Shown: positions 35,614 through 44,642, counted from the stretch's first letter. The stretch: DNA of 64,000 nucleotides from Paragemmobacter kunshanensis (GCF_011059185.1 NZ_JAALFE010000001.1:186001-250000); one strand, 5' to 3'. Translations and numbers: made by a program. Notes: generated from the sequence alone by a model not told the origin.

Positions 35614-35850
35614 TCAGGCGTGTTCAGGGGTGGGGCGGCGGATGGAGCGGGTGGCTTCCAGCACCAGCGGGCGCAGGCCCGCGCCACCGGCATCGACCAC
35701 CTCGAACAGATGACGCCGCATCCGGGGTTCCCAGAAATCGTTGATATGGGCGGCGATGCCCGCCACGCCTTCGGCCTGCGGCTTCGATTCGAAGAATTTC
35801 GAAATCTGGTTCGCCATGTAGATCAGCTTTGCATGGGGATCAGCGGACAT
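35614..35850 (-). CDS. fdsD: Formate dehydrogenase delta subunit FdsD
   Basis: The 78-residue protein matches FdsD: KLIYMANQISKFFES, HINDFWEPRMRRHL. FdsD is a small subunit of the soluble NAD-dependent molybdenum formate dehydrogenase, present in the purified Rhodobacter capsulatus complex. It overlaps the fdhD end by 11 bases and closes the operon. Confidence 0.9.
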   Translation of the reverse strand: MSADPHAKLIYMANQISKFFESKPQAEGVAGIAAHINDFWEPRMRRHLFEVVDAGGAGLRPLVLEATRSIRRPTPEHA

Positions 35851-36640
35851 GGGCAGTCTCCGTCACTCGGTCGGAATGGGTGAAAACCTCGAACCGGTCG
35901 GGCCGGGCGAGGGCGATCAGGGTCAGGCCCGCCTCTTCCGCCAGATCGACGGCATGGGCGGTGGGGGCGGATACGGCGATCAGGATCGGCGCGCCAAGGG
36001 CGCAGACCTTCTGCACCATGTCGATGGAGACGCGGCTGGTCAGCACCACCGCGCCCTGCGGATAGCCCGCGCGGATCACATGGCCTACCAGCTTGTCCAG
36101 CGCGTTGTGGCGGCCCACATCCTCACGCGCGGCGACAAGTCCTTCGGGCGTCCAGAAGGCGGCGCAATGGGCGGCGCGGGTCTGGTCATGCAGCGGCTGG
36201 CGGTCGATCAGCGAGGCCACGGCGCGCATCACCTGCGCGGGCGTCATCCGCAGGGGTGAGGGCGCGACATGGGCGACGGGGCGCATGGCCTGTTCGATGC
36301 TGTCGATGCCACAAAGGCCACATCCCACCGGCCCCGCCATCGTGCGGCGGCGCGCGGCGAGGCGCTTTTCGGCGTCGTCAGTCAGCCAGACCTGAACGTC
36401 GATGCCGTCCCCTGCGGGGACGATCTCGACACTGTCGATCTGGTCGGGGGTAGCGATGCCTTCGGTCAGGGCGAAGCCATAGGCGAAGTCGGTCAGGTCG
36501 GCGGGCGTGGCCATCATCACCGCCTGCGTGGACCCGTTGAAGGAGAGCGCGACCGCCACCTCTTCGGGCAGGGGGCGCGACCCCTGCTCGATGCCGCCTG
36601 AACCGAAGCTCAGGCGGGGAAGGCGGCGGGCGGTTTCCAT
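35840..36640 (-). CDS. fdhD: FdhD formate dehydrogenase sulfurtransferase (FdsC)
   Basis: The 266-residue protein delivers sulfur to the molybdenum cofactor for insertion into FdsA. It has the paired cysteines in VGCGLCGIDSIE and the conserved AREDVGRHNALDKLVGH block, followed by LTSRVSIDMVQKV. The ATG at 36640 overlaps the fdsA stop as TGATG. In Rhodobacter capsulatus the same gene is called fdsC. Confidence 0.93.
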   Translation of the reverse strand: METARRLPRLSFGSGGIEQGSRPLPEEVAVALSFNGSTQAVMMATPADLTDFAYGFALTEGIATPDQIDSVEIVPAGDGIDVQVWLTDDAEKRLAARRRTMAGPVGCGLCGIDSIEQAMRPVAHVAPSPLRMTPAQVMRAVASLIDRQPLHDQTRAAHCAAFWTPEGLVAAREDVGRHNALDKLVGHVIRAGYPQGAVVLTSRVSIDMVQKVCALGAPILIAVSAPTAHAVDLAEEAGLTLIALARPDRFEVFTHSDRVTETAHVR

Positions 36641-39516
36641 CACTCGGCCGCGAGGATGCGGCGCGACTGGGCGGCCTGGGCTTCGTATTCCTCCTGCCAT
36701 TCGGTCGGGCCGTTGGAGGGGGAGACCTGCACCGCCGTCACCTTGTATTCCGGGCAGTTGGTCGCCCAGTCCGAGAAATCGGTGGTGATGACGTTGGCCT
36801 GCGTCGTCGGGTGGTGGAAGGTGGTGTAGACGACGCCGGGCGAGACGCGGTCGGTGATTTTCGCCCGCAGCGAGGTTTCGCCGGAACGCGAGGCCAGTTT
36901 CACGAACTGGCCGTCGCGCACGCCGCGGAGTTCGGCGTCATGCGGGTGGATCTCCAGCACATCCTCGGGGTGCCAGGCCACGTTTTCCGTGCGGCGGGTC
37001 TGCGCGCCCACGTTGTATTGCGACAGGATGCGCCCCGTCGTCAGCAAGAGCGGGAAACGCGGGCCGGTCTTTTCATCGGTCGCCACATATTCGGTGACGA
37101 TGAGCTTGCCCTTGCCGCGCACGAAGCCGTCGATATGCATCAGCGGCGTGCCTTCCGGCGCCTTTTCGTTGCAGGGCCATTGGACGGAGCCCATTTCCTC
37201 CAGCTTTTCATAGCTGACGCCCGCGAAGGAGGGGGTCAGCATGGCGATTTCGTCCATGATCTGGGACGGGTGGGTATAGTGCCAGTCCGCGCCCATCGCC
37301 TGTGCGAACAGCTGCGTGACTTCCCAGTCGGCATAGCCCTGTTTCGGGGCCATCACCTTGCGCACGCGGTTGATGCGGCGTTCGGCGTTGGTGAAGGTGC
37401 CGTCCTTTTCAAGGAAGGAGGAGCCGGGGAAGAAGACGTGGGCGTAGTTTGCGGTCTCGTTCAGGAAGAGGTCGTGGACGATGACGCAATCCATCGCGGC
37501 AAGGCCGGCCGCCACGTGTTTCGTGTCGGGGTCGGATTGCAGGATGTCTTCGCCCTGGCAGTAGAGGCCCTTGAAGGTGCCTTCGACGGCGGCGTCCAGC
37601 ATGTTGGGGATGCGGAGGCCGGGTTCATTGTCGATCTGCACGCCCCAGAGGGATTCGAAGACGTCGCGGACGGCGTCGTTCTTCACATGGCGGTAGCCCG
37701 GCAGTTCGTGCGGGAAGGACCCCATGTCGCAGGAGCCCTGCACGTTGTTCTGCCCGCGCAGCGGGTTCACGCCCACGCCCGGACGGCCGATATTGCCGGT
37801 CAGCATGGCAAGGTTGGCGATGCCGATGACGGTGGTGGACCCTTGGGAATGTTCCGTCACGCCCAGCCCGTAATAGATGGAGCCGTTGCCGCCACGTGCA
37901 TAGAGGCGGGCGGCGGCGCGCAGTTCCTCGGCCGGGACGCCGGTGAGGAGTTGCGTCGCCTCGGGTGAATGGCGGGGGTCGGAGACGAATTCGGCATAGT
38001 CCTGGAATTCGTCCCAGTCGCAGCGGGTGCGGATGAACTCTTCATCGAAGAGGCCTTCGGTGACGATGGTATGGGCGATGGCCGTGACCACGGCGACGTT
38101 GGTGCCGGGGGTCAGTTGCAGGTGATGCGCGGCCTTGATGTGGGCGCTGTCGACAAGGTCGATGCGGCGGGGATCGACGACGATCAGTTTCGCGCCCTGA
38201 CGCAGGCGCTTCTTCAGGCGCGAGGCGAAGACGGGGTGGCCGTCGGTCGGGTTAGCGCCGATCAGGATGACGACGTCTGTTTCCTCGACCGAGTCGAAGT
38301 CCTGCGTGCCTGCCGAGGTGCCGAAGGTCTGGCCCAGCCCATAGCCGGTGGGCGAATGGCAGACGCGGGCGCAGGTGTCGGTGTTGTTGTTGCGGAAGAC
38401 CGCGCGGGTCAGTTTCTGGACGAGATAGGCTTCTTCATTCGTGCAGCGGGACGAGGTGATGACGCCCACCGAATGCCGCCCGTGTTTCGCGATGATGCCC
38501 TTCATGCGGTTCGAGGCGAATTCCATCGCCTCGGCCCAGGTGACCTCTTTCCACGGATCGTTGATGGACTCGCGGATCATCGGCGACAGGATGCGGTCCT
38601 TGTGCGAGGCGTAGCCATAGGCGAAGCGGCCCTTGACGCAGGAATGGCCACGGTTGGCCTTGCCGTGCTTGTAGGGCGTCATGCGGACCAGTTCGTCGCC
38701 GCGCATTTCCGCCTTGAAGGAACAGCCGACGCCGCAATAGGCGCAGGTGGTGATGACGGAGCGTTCGGGGGTGCCGATGTCGATGACGGATTTTTCCTGC
38801 AGCGTCCCGGTCGGGCAGGCCTGCACGCAGGCGCCGCAGGAGACGCAGTCGGACGACAGGAAGTTGTCGCCCGCCATGCCCGCCGACACGCGGCTGTCAA
38901 AGCCGCGGCCTTCGATCGTCAGGGCGAAGGTGCCTTGCACTTCTTCGCAGGCGCGGACGCAGCGGGAGCAGACGATGCATTTCGCCGGGTCGTAGGTGAA
39001 GTAGGGGTTGGAGTCGTCTTTGGCGATCCAGTTGGGGTTGGCCTCGCCCGATGTGTTGCGGACTTCGAAGTGGTTCTCGCCCTTCTCATACCGCACGTCG
39101 CGCAGGCCCACCGCGCCCGCCATGTCCTGCAATTCGCAATCGCCATTGGCGGCGCAGGTCAGGCAGTCGAGCGGGTGGTCGGAGATGTAAAGCTCCATCA
39201 CGCCGCGGCGGAGCTGTTTCAGCTTGCTGTTCTGGGTGTGGACCTTGATGCCGGGGGCGACGGGCGTGGTGCAGGAGGCGGGGGTGCCGTTGCGGCCTTC
39301 GATTTCGACAAGGCAGAGGCGGCAGGAGCCGAAGGCGTCGAGGCTGTCGGTCGCGCAGAGTTTCGGGACGGAGATCCCGATTTCGGCGGCGGCGCGCATG
39401 ATGGAGGTGCCTTCGGGGACCGTGACGTCAAAGCCGTCGATGGTGAGCGTCACCATGGTCTTGGATTTCGCGGCGGGCGTGCCGAAATCGCGGTCGGGGA
39501 TGATGAAGTCTTTCAT
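36640..39516 (-). CDS. fdsA: NAD-dependent formate dehydrogenase alpha subunit FdsA
   Basis: This 958-residue catalytic subunit oxidises formate to CO2. The N-terminal ferredoxin domain has Cys54, Cys65, Cys68 and Cys82 for a [2Fe-2S] cluster; then HPLDCLTCAANGDC, KCIVCSRCVRAC and DCVSCGACVQAC carry [4Fe-4S] clusters. The bis-MGD domain starts with CAYCGVGC and has TDTCARVCHSPTGYG, whose second Cys is the expected molybdenum ligand. The length equals that of the R. capsulatus enzyme. No Sec codon is used. Confidence 0.97.
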   Translation of the reverse strand: MKDFIIPDRDFGTPAAKSKTMVTLTIDGFDVTVPEGTSIMRAAAEIGISVPKLCATDSLDAFGSCRLCLVEIEGRNGTPASCTTPVAPGIKVHTQNSKLKQLRRGVMELYISDHPLDCLTCAANGDCELQDMAGAVGLRDVRYEKGENHFEVRNTSGEANPNWIAKDDSNPYFTYDPAKCIVCSRCVRACEEVQGTFALTIEGRGFDSRVSAGMAGDNFLSSDCVSCGACVQACPTGTLQEKSVIDIGTPERSVITTCAYCGVGCSFKAEMRGDELVRMTPYKHGKANRGHSCVKGRFAYGYASHKDRILSPMIRESINDPWKEVTWAEAMEFASNRMKGIIAKHGRHSVGVITSSRCTNEEAYLVQKLTRAVFRNNNTDTCARVCHSPTGYGLGQTFGTSAGTQDFDSVEETDVVILIGANPTDGHPVFASRLKKRLRQGAKLIVVDPRRIDLVDSAHIKAAHHLQLTPGTNVAVVTAIAHTIVTEGLFDEEFIRTRCDWDEFQDYAEFVSDPRHSPEATQLLTGVPAEELRAAARLYARGGNGSIYYGLGVTEHSQGSTTVIGIANLAMLTGNIGRPGVGVNPLRGQNNVQGSCDMGSFPHELPGYRHVKNDAVRDVFESLWGVQIDNEPGLRIPNMLDAAVEGTFKGLYCQGEDILQSDPDTKHVAAGLAAMDCVIVHDLFLNETANYAHVFFPGSSFLEKDGTFTNAERRINRVRKVMAPKQGYADWEVTQLFAQAMGADWHYTHPSQIMDEIAMLTPSFAGVSYEKLEEMGSVQWPCNEKAPEGTPLMHIDGFVRGKGKLIVTEYVATDEKTGPRFPLLLTTGRILSQYNVGAQTRRTENVAWHPEDVLEIHPHDAELRGVRDGQFVKLASRSGETSLRAKITDRVSPGVVYTTFHHPTTQANVITTDFSDWATNCPEYKVTAVQVSPSNGPTEWQEEYEAQAAQSRRILAAE

Positions 39517-39517
39517 C

Positions 39518-39733
39518 TCAGGCACCCTTCTTCTTCTGGGCAAGCTGGTGGGCGACGATGGCATTGGCATGGCCGTGGCCCATCGCGTGGGTTTCCTTCA
39601 GGAAGGAAACGATCTGCATATGCGGGCGGTCCAGCATTGCGGCGATCTGGTCGAACCAGTGCTGCATCGGCTGGCCGTATTTCGCCTCGATCGAGGGGAA
39701 GTAGGACGCGGGTCCCTGCACCTTTTCCGTCAT
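39518..39733 (-). CDS. DUF4287-like small protein inside the fds operon
   Basis: The 71-residue protein lies between fdsB and fdsA, starting in an ATGA overlap with fdsB and ending one base before the fdsA start. Its sequence (SYFPSIEAKYGQPMQHWF, then FLKETHAMGHGHANAIVAH) matches the DUF4287 pattern, better known from larger proteins with a DUF5655 domain. The classical fds order in Rhodobacter capsulatus is fdsG-B-A-C-D, without such a gene. A role in formate dehydrogenase assembly or regulation is only suggested by position. Confidence 0.8.
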   Translation of the reverse strand: MTEKVQGPASYFPSIEAKYGQPMQHWFDQIAAMLDRPHMQIVSFLKETHAMGHGHANAIVAHQLAQKKKGA

Positions 39734-41259
39734 TCCGCCGCCTCTTTCATCGCGGGGGTGAAGTCGTCGGGGAAGTGGGTCAGCGCGGACATCACCGGAT
39801 AGGGGGTGAAGCCGCCCAGCGCGCAGAGCGAGCCGGATTTCATCGTGTTGCAGAGGTCGGTCAGCAGTGGGATCGCGCCCGTGTCGCCCTTGGCGATGCG
39901 GTCCACGGTTTCCACGCCGCGCACCGCGCCGATGCGGCAGGGGGTGCATTTGCCGCAGCTTTCGATGGCGCAGAATTCCATCGCGAAGCGGGCCTGTTTC
40001 AGCATGTCGGCGGAGTCGTCGAAGATGACGAGGCCGGCATGGCCGATCAGACCTTCCTTCGCGCCGAATTCCTCATACCCGAAGGGGGTGTCGAAGAGCG
40101 CGCGGGGGAAATAGGCCCCCAGCGGGCCGCCGACCTGCACGGCCTTGACGGGGCGGCCCGTGGCGGTGCCGCCGCCGATTTCATCCACGATTTCGCCCAG
40201 CGTCAGGCCGAAGGCGACTTCGAAGAGGCCGCCGAATTTCACGTTGCCCGCGATCTGCAGCGGGATCGTGCCGCGCGACCGGCCGAGGCCGAAATCCTTG
40301 TAATGCGCGGCACCCTTTTCGAAGATCACGGGGACGGTGGCCAGCGAGATGACGTTGTTCACCACCGTCGGTTTGCCCATGAAGCCTTGCAGCGCGGGCA
40401 GCGGCGGCTTGGCGCGGACGATGCCGCGCTTGCCTTCGAGGGAGTTGAGGAGCGAGGTTTCCTCGCCGCAGACATAGGCCCCCGCGCCGGTGCGGATTTC
40501 CATGTCGAAGGCCTTGCCCGACCCGAGGACGGAGGTGCCGAGGACGCCTGATTGCCGGGCGATTTCGACGGCGGCGGTCATCACCTCGATCGCGTCGGGG
40601 TATTCGGAGCGGGTGTAGACGTAGCCCTTGGTCGCGCCGGTGCCGATGCCTGCGATGGCCATGCCTTCGATCAGGGTGAAGGGGTCGCCTTCCATCAGCA
40701 TGCGGTCGGCGAAGGTGCCGCTGTCGCCCTCATCCGCGTTGCAGACGATGTATTTCTGATCGGCTTTCGCCTCGGCCACGGTCTTCCACTTGATGCCGGT
40801 GGGGAAGCCCGCGCCGCCACGGCCACGCAGGCCGCTATCGGTGACCTCAGTGACGATGGCGGCGCTGTCCATTGTCAGGGCGCGGCGCAGGCCGGTGAGG
40901 CCGCCATGCGCTTCGTAGTCCGACAGCGAGAGGGGGTCGATCACGCCGACGCGGGCGAAGGTCAGGCGGGTCTGTTTGGCCATCCACGGCAGGGCGTCGG
41001 TCAGGCCCAGCGCCTTGGGGTGCTTGGCCAGATCGTCGAAGAGGGCGGGGACATCGGCGGGAGTCATCGGGCCAAAGGCGAGGCGGCCCGCATCGGTGAC
41101 GACCTCGACCAGCGGTTCCAGCCAGACCATGCCGCGCGAGCCGTTGCGGACGAGGTCCACGGTCAGGCCGCGCTTGGCGGTTTCAGAGAGGATAGCGGCG
41201 GCGACGTCATCGGCGCCAAGGCCACGGGCGGCGGCGTCGCGGGGGACGTAGATCTTCAT
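39730..41259 (-). CDS. fdsB: Formate dehydrogenase beta subunit FdsB (NADH-binding)
   Basis: The 509-residue subunit carries FMN and a [4Fe-4S] cluster and reduces NAD. An N-terminal thioredoxin-like part (1-110) precedes the NuoF-like domain with GLRGRGGAGFPTGIKW (FMN/NADH), YVCGEETSLLNSLEGKRG and the cluster motif ESCGKCTPCRIG near 440. Its ATG overlaps the fdsG stop as TGATG. Confidence 0.96.
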   Translation of the reverse strand: MKIYVPRDAAARGLGADDVAAAILSETAKRGLTVDLVRNGSRGMVWLEPLVEVVTDAGRLAFGPMTPADVPALFDDLAKHPKALGLTDALPWMAKQTRLTFARVGVIDPLSLSDYEAHGGLTGLRRALTMDSAAIVTEVTDSGLRGRGGAGFPTGIKWKTVAEAKADQKYIVCNADEGDSGTFADRMLMEGDPFTLIEGMAIAGIGTGATKGYVYTRSEYPDAIEVMTAAVEIARQSGVLGTSVLGSGKAFDMEIRTGAGAYVCGEETSLLNSLEGKRGIVRAKPPLPALQGFMGKPTVVNNVISLATVPVIFEKGAAHYKDFGLGRSRGTIPLQIAGNVKFGGLFEVAFGLTLGEIVDEIGGGTATGRPVKAVQVGGPLGAYFPRALFDTPFGYEEFGAKEGLIGHAGLVIFDDSADMLKQARFAMEFCAIESCGKCTPCRIGAVRGVETVDRIAKGDTGAIPLLTDLCNTMKSGSLCALGGFTPYPVMSALTHFPDDFTPAMKEAAE

Positions 41260-41726
41260 CAGCGGACCCCTTCGATGATCGCGTCGAGGCGGGCTTCGTC
41301 CACGCGGCCCACCACCTTGCCATCCACCAAGGCGGCGGGGGCGCAGGCGCAGAGGCCGAGGCAGAAGACGGGTTCCAGCGTGATCTGGCCGTCCTTGGTG
41401 GTTTCGTGCCATTCGATGCCGAGGCGGTTCTGCGCATGTTGCGCCACGCGGTCGCCGCCCATGGCCTGACAGGCCTCTGCCCGGCAGAGTTTCAGCACGT
41501 GCTTGCCTGCCGGGTCTTCGCGGAAATCGTGGTAGAAGGACATGACGCCATGCACTTCGGCGCGGGTCAGGTTCAGCCGTTTCGCGATGATCGGCAGCGA
41601 ATCGCGCGGGACATAGCCATAGGCATGCTGGATGGCGTGGAGGATCGGCAGGAGAGGCCCCTCCATCCCTTCATGCGCGTCAAGGATTTCCCCAACGCGC
41701 GCGGCGATTTCGGTGCTGGTCTGCAT
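41259..41726 (-). CDS. fdsG: Formate dehydrogenase gamma subunit FdsG
   Basis: The 155-residue NuoE-like subunit carries a [2Fe-2S] cluster bound by LCRAEACQ and FCLGLCAC. It opens with the helical bundle LLPILHAIQHAYGYVP and HGVMSFYHDFRE. It is the first gene of the operon; its promoter should lie in 41727-41914. Confidence 0.95.
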   Translation of the reverse strand: MQTSTEIAARVGEILDAHEGMEGPLLPILHAIQHAYGYVPRDSLPIIAKRLNLTRAEVHGVMSFYHDFREDPAGKHVLKLCRAEACQAMGGDRVAQHAQNRLGIEWHETTKDGQITLEPVFCLGLCACAPAALVDGKVVGRVDEARLDAIIEGVR

Positions 41727-41750
41727 GGTCGGCGGCCTTCCCTGGTAGCT

Positions 41751-41820
41751 GTATACCGGGATATACGAGTCGATAGAGGATTCAATAATGAATTCCCGTT
41801 GTTTGATAGATGATGTCTAT
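41751..41820. promoter_or_regulatory. Candidate fds operator/promoter region with three palindromes
   Basis: The gap upstream of fdsG is AT-rich compared with its surroundings and contains three inverted repeats: GTATA-CCGGGA-TATAC (41751-41766), ATTCA-ATAA-TGAAT (41780-41793) and ATAGA-TGATG-TCTAT (41806-41820). The last two fit the T-N11-A type of LysR-family binding sites. The LysR gene immediately upstream is the obvious candidate regulator. Confidence 0.55.
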
Positions 41821-41829
41821 TGAAACCCC

Positions 41830-41850
41830 GTCCCGGGCCTGAGCCGGGAC
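41830..41850. repeat. Palindrome between lysR and the fds promoter
   Basis: GTCCCGG and CCGGGAC are separated by seven bases. Together with the element at 41883-41911 it forms a pair of stem-loops just after the LysR gene, probably ending its transcript before the fds promoter. Confidence 0.55.
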
Positions 41851-41882
41851 CTCTGATCTGGCCGCGATGCCCGTGGGGAGGG

Positions 41883-41911
41883 GAGGCCCCGGGTCAGGCC
41901 CGGGGCGGGGT
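41883..41911. repeat. Dispersed palindromic repeat, copy 2
   Basis: Stem GCCCCGGG, loop TCAGG, stem CCCGGGGC (41886-41906) with the same GAG left flank and GGGGT right flank as the copy at 20774-20801. It lies four bases from the end of the LysR gene and is probably its terminator. Confidence 0.8.
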
Positions 41912-41914
41912 TGG

Positions 41915-42814
41915 CTAGATGGAGGGGTTGGTCGCCTTGGCAAACCGCTCCGCCTCGCCGATCAGGGCGGCGAGGACGGGGGTGAGGGGGTCACGGCGGG
42001 CGGTGATGAGGCCGACGAGGTGTTCCACCTCGGGCGCGACGATGGGGATGGCGCGCAACTGGCCGCCCGCGGTGAACATCTGCGCCAGTTGGCGCGGGAC
42101 GATGGAGGACCAGCGGCCCGTCAGGACATGGCTGGTCAGCGCGATGGTGGAGTTCGATTCGATCTGTGGCGTGATGGCGGCCCCGGCCTCGGCCAGGTGC
42201 TGGTTGACGATGCGGCGATTCTGCATGTCGCCGGTCAGGAGGCAGAGGGGTTGGTCGGCGACCTCGGCCCATGTCACCTGATCGCGGTCGGCGAGCGGGG
42301 TGCCGGGGGCGCAGAGCAGGCGGTAGAATTCGGCATAGAGCGGGACCTGGGCCACGCGGCCGAGCGGTTCGTTGTCGAGGTAGGTTATCCCTGCGTCGAG
42401 ATCGAGGGATTCGATGCCGGTCAGGATTTCCGTGCTGGTGCGCGAGAGGATGGAGACGCGGACATTGGGGTGTTTCGCCGTGAAGGGGCCGGTGAGTTGG
42501 GCGACCATCGGCAGGGCGGTGGGGATGACGCCGATGCGGAGGTTGCCGGAAAGCCCTGAGCGGACGGTGCGCATTTCGTCCTTGAGCGCGCGCATGTCGC
42601 CCACGATGCGGCGGCCCCAGTCCAGCACGCGCTGGCCTTCGGGGGTGAGGCCCTGAAAGCGGGAGCCGCGAAAGACGAGTTGCACGCCGAGTTGGTCTTC
42701 CAACTGCTTGATGGCAGAGGAGAGGGTGGGTTGGGTGACACCGCAGACCTCGGCCGCGCGGCCGAAATGGCGTTCGTTGGCCAGCGCGATGAACATTTCC
42801 AGCTTGTCGATCAT
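41915..42814 (-). CDS. LysR-family regulator, probable FdsR
   Basis: The 299-residue protein has the N-terminal helix-turn-helix (FIALANERHFGRAAEVCGVTQPTLSSAI in two overlapping blocks) and a type 2 periplasmic-binding effector domain (LRIGVIPTALPMV). It is transcribed in the same direction as fdsGBA-fdhD-fdsD and ends 188 bases before fdsG. LysR regulators next to fds operons respond to formate in other bacteria, so control of this operon is the simplest reading. Confidence 0.88.
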   Translation of the reverse strand: MIDKLEMFIALANERHFGRAAEVCGVTQPTLSSAIKQLEDQLGVQLVFRGSRFQGLTPEGQRVLDWGRRIVGDMRALKDEMRTVRSGLSGNLRIGVIPTALPMVAQLTGPFTAKHPNVRVSILSRTSTEILTGIESLDLDAGITYLDNEPLGRVAQVPLYAEFYRLLCAPGTPLADRDQVTWAEVADQPLCLLTGDMQNRRIVNQHLAEAGAAITPQIESNSTIALTSHVLTGRWSSIVPRQLAQMFTAGGQLRAIPIVAPEVEHLVGLITARRDPLTPVLAALIGEAERFAKATNPSI

Positions 42815-42876
42815 GTGAGCGACCCTGCCCCTAATCCGCCCTTGTCCGCAAGGCCCGCCGCGCTTAGCTGTGGGGG

Positions 42877-43671
42877 ATGAAACGCTTCATCCCCTTTGTG
42901 CCGAAACCCGCCCTTGTTCCCGTGATCCGCCTGCAGGGCGCGATTGGTGTGGGGACGCGGGGATTGAATGACCAATCCGTGGCGCCGCTGATCGAACGGG
43001 CCTTTGCGCGGGGCAAGCCTGCGGCGGTGGCGCTTGTCATCAACTCCCCCGGCGGGTCGGCGGTGCAGTCGTCGCTGATCGCGGCGCGTATCCGGCGGCT
43101 GGCGGAGGAGAAGAAGGTTCCGGTCCATGCCTTTGTCGAGGATGTGGCGGCGAGCGGTGGCTATTGGCTGGCCTGCGCGGCGGATGACATCTGGGTGGAT
43201 GCGTCTTCGATCGTGGGGTCGATCGGGGTGATCTTTGCGTCCTTCGGGTTCCCCGAACTGATGGCGCGGCAGGGGATCGAACGGCGGGTGGTGACGGCGG
43301 GGAAATCGAAGAGTTTCGCCGATCCGTTCCTACCGCAGAAGCCGGAGGATGTGGAGCGGCTGCGGAAGTTGCAGGAGCCGATACATGCGGCCTTCATCGA
43401 GCATGTGAAGGCGCGGCGCGGCGCGCGGCTGGACCTGACGGCGGATCTGTTCAACGCCGATGTCTGGGTGGGGGCGGAGGCGGTGCCCCTTGGCCTTGTG
43501 GATGGCGTGGCGCATCTGCGGCCCAAGCTGATGGAGATGTACGGCGAAAAGGTGCGGCTGGTGCCCTATGGCCAGAAGCGGAGCCTGATGCAGCGGTTGG
43601 GGATGGCCGCGACGGATGGGGTGATGCAGGGGGTGGAGGAACGCGCGCTTTGGGCGCGGTTCGGGCTGTGA
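42877..43671 (+). CDS. S49-family signal peptide peptidase (SppA/SohB-like)
   Basis: The 264-residue protein has the serine-lysine catalytic pair of the S49 clan: Ser in DVAASGGYWLACA and Lys in TAGKSKSFADPF. LVINSPGGSAVQS forms the oxyanion region. It is about half the length of E. coli SppA, as is usual for short alphaproteobacterial forms, and shows no strong membrane anchor. Five bases separate it from the small zinc-ribbon gene. Confidence 0.9.
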   Translation: MKRFIPFVPKPALVPVIRLQGAIGVGTRGLNDQSVAPLIERAFARGKPAAVALVINSPGGSAVQSSLIAARIRRLAEEKKVPVHAFVEDVAASGGYWLACAADDIWVDASSIVGSIGVIFASFGFPELMARQGIERRVVTAGKSKSFADPFLPQKPEDVERLRKLQEPIHAAFIEHVKARRGARLDLTADLFNADVWVGAEAVPLGLVDGVAHLRPKLMEMYGEKVRLVPYGQKRSLMQRLGMAATDGVMQGVEERALWARFGL

Positions 43672-43675
43672 CGGC

Positions 43676-43864
43676 ATGCTGCTGAAGATCTTCATCCTGT
43701 TTCTGGGCGGCATGGCGGTGATCGGGCTGATCGGCAAGGCGCTGTTTCCGGGCGCGATTTCGCGGTCGGTGAAGAAACGGGTGGGTTTCGCGAAAGCCGC
43801 TCGCTGCCGGGCGTGCGGGCGCTATCTGATCGGCAAGGGCGGGTGCGACTGCGGGAAGGGCTGA
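43676..43864 (+). CDS. Small membrane protein with C-terminal zinc ribbon
   Basis: The 62-residue protein has one hydrophobic helix (about 2-28) and a cysteine cluster RCRACGRYLIGKGGCDCG that looks like a one-zinc ribbon. It sits between the S49 peptidase and an SDR gene, one base before the latter. Function unknown. Confidence 0.7.
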   Translation: MLLKIFILFLGGMAVIGLIGKALFPGAISRSVKKRVGFAKAARCRACGRYLIGKGGCDCGKG

Positions 43865-43865
43865 G

Positions 43866-44642
43866 ATGCGGGCATTGGTGACGGGGGCCGGGCGGCGGCT
43901 GGGGCGGGCGATGGCGCTTTATCTGGCGGGCCGGGGGTTCGATGTGGCCGTGCATTATGCGGGCAGCAAGGACGAGGCCGAGGGCGTGGTGGCGGAGATC
44001 GCCGCGATGGGGCGGCGGGCGGTGGCCTTGTCCGCCGATGTGCTGATCGAGGCCGAGGTGCAGGGATTGGTGGCACGGGCGGCGGAGGCGCTGGGCGGGC
44101 CGTTGACGGTTCTGGTGAACAATGCCTCGATCTTCGAACATGACGATTTCGCCACGGCCACGCGGGAAAGCTGGGACCGGCATGTCGAATCGAACCTGCG
44201 CGCGCCTTTCGTTCTGACGCAAGCCTTCGCGGCGCAGGTGCCGGAGCCCGCGCGGGATGCGGCGGGGGAACCCGTGGCGCAGGGGTTGATCGTGAACATG
44301 GTCGATCAGCGGGTGTGGAAGCTGACCCCGGAATTCGCGAGCTACACCATCGCCAAGGCGGGGCTCTGGGCGCTGACCCAGACCGCCGCGCAGGGATTGG
44401 CGCCCCGGGTGCGGGTGAATGCGATCGGGCCGGGGCCGACCCTACAGGGCGGGCGGCAGAGCGCCGAAGCCTTCGCCACCCAGCGCGCGGCGACGGTTCT
44501 GGGGCGCGGCGCGAACCCCGCCGATATCTGCGCGGCGCTTGGATTTTTCGTCGATGCGCCGGCGGTGACGGGGCAGATGATCGCGGTGGATGGCGGGCAG
44601 CATCTGGCCTGGCAAACGCCCGATGTGATGAATGTCGAATAG
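43866..44642 (+). CDS. Short-chain dehydrogenase, pteridine reductase/FolM-like
   Basis: The 258-residue SDR begins RALVTGAGRRLGRAMALYL; the GxxRRxG form of the cofactor loop is typical of NADPH-dependent pteridine reductases. The catalytic Tyr and Lys are in ASYTIAKAGLW, and NNASIFEHDDF resembles FolM. It is followed by an AT-rich gap and uvrC, an order I recognise from other Rhodobacteraceae. Confidence 0.85.
   Translation: MRALVTGAGRRLGRAMALYLAGRGFDVAVHYAGSKDEAEGVVAEIAAMGRRAVALSADVLIEAEVQGLVARAAEALGGPLTVLVNNASIFEHDDFATATRESWDRHVESNLRAPFVLTQAFAAQVPEPARDAAGEPVAQGLIVNMVDQRVWKLTPEFASYTIAKAGLWALTQTAAQGLAPRVRVNAIGPGPTLQGGRQSAEAFATQRAATVLGRGANPADICAALGFFVDAPAVTGQMIAVDGGQHLAWQTPDVMNVE

Noticed and set aside
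35487-35744. Arg-rich plus-strand frame upstream of and overlapping fdsD
   Set aside because: It crosses two hairpins and then reads antisense to fdsD; no similarity recognised.
37969-40551. 860-codon plus-strand open frame opposite fdsA and fdsB
   Set aside because: Antisense shadow of strongly conserved formate dehydrogenase genes; composition is Gly/Asp/Val-rich with no recognisable domain.
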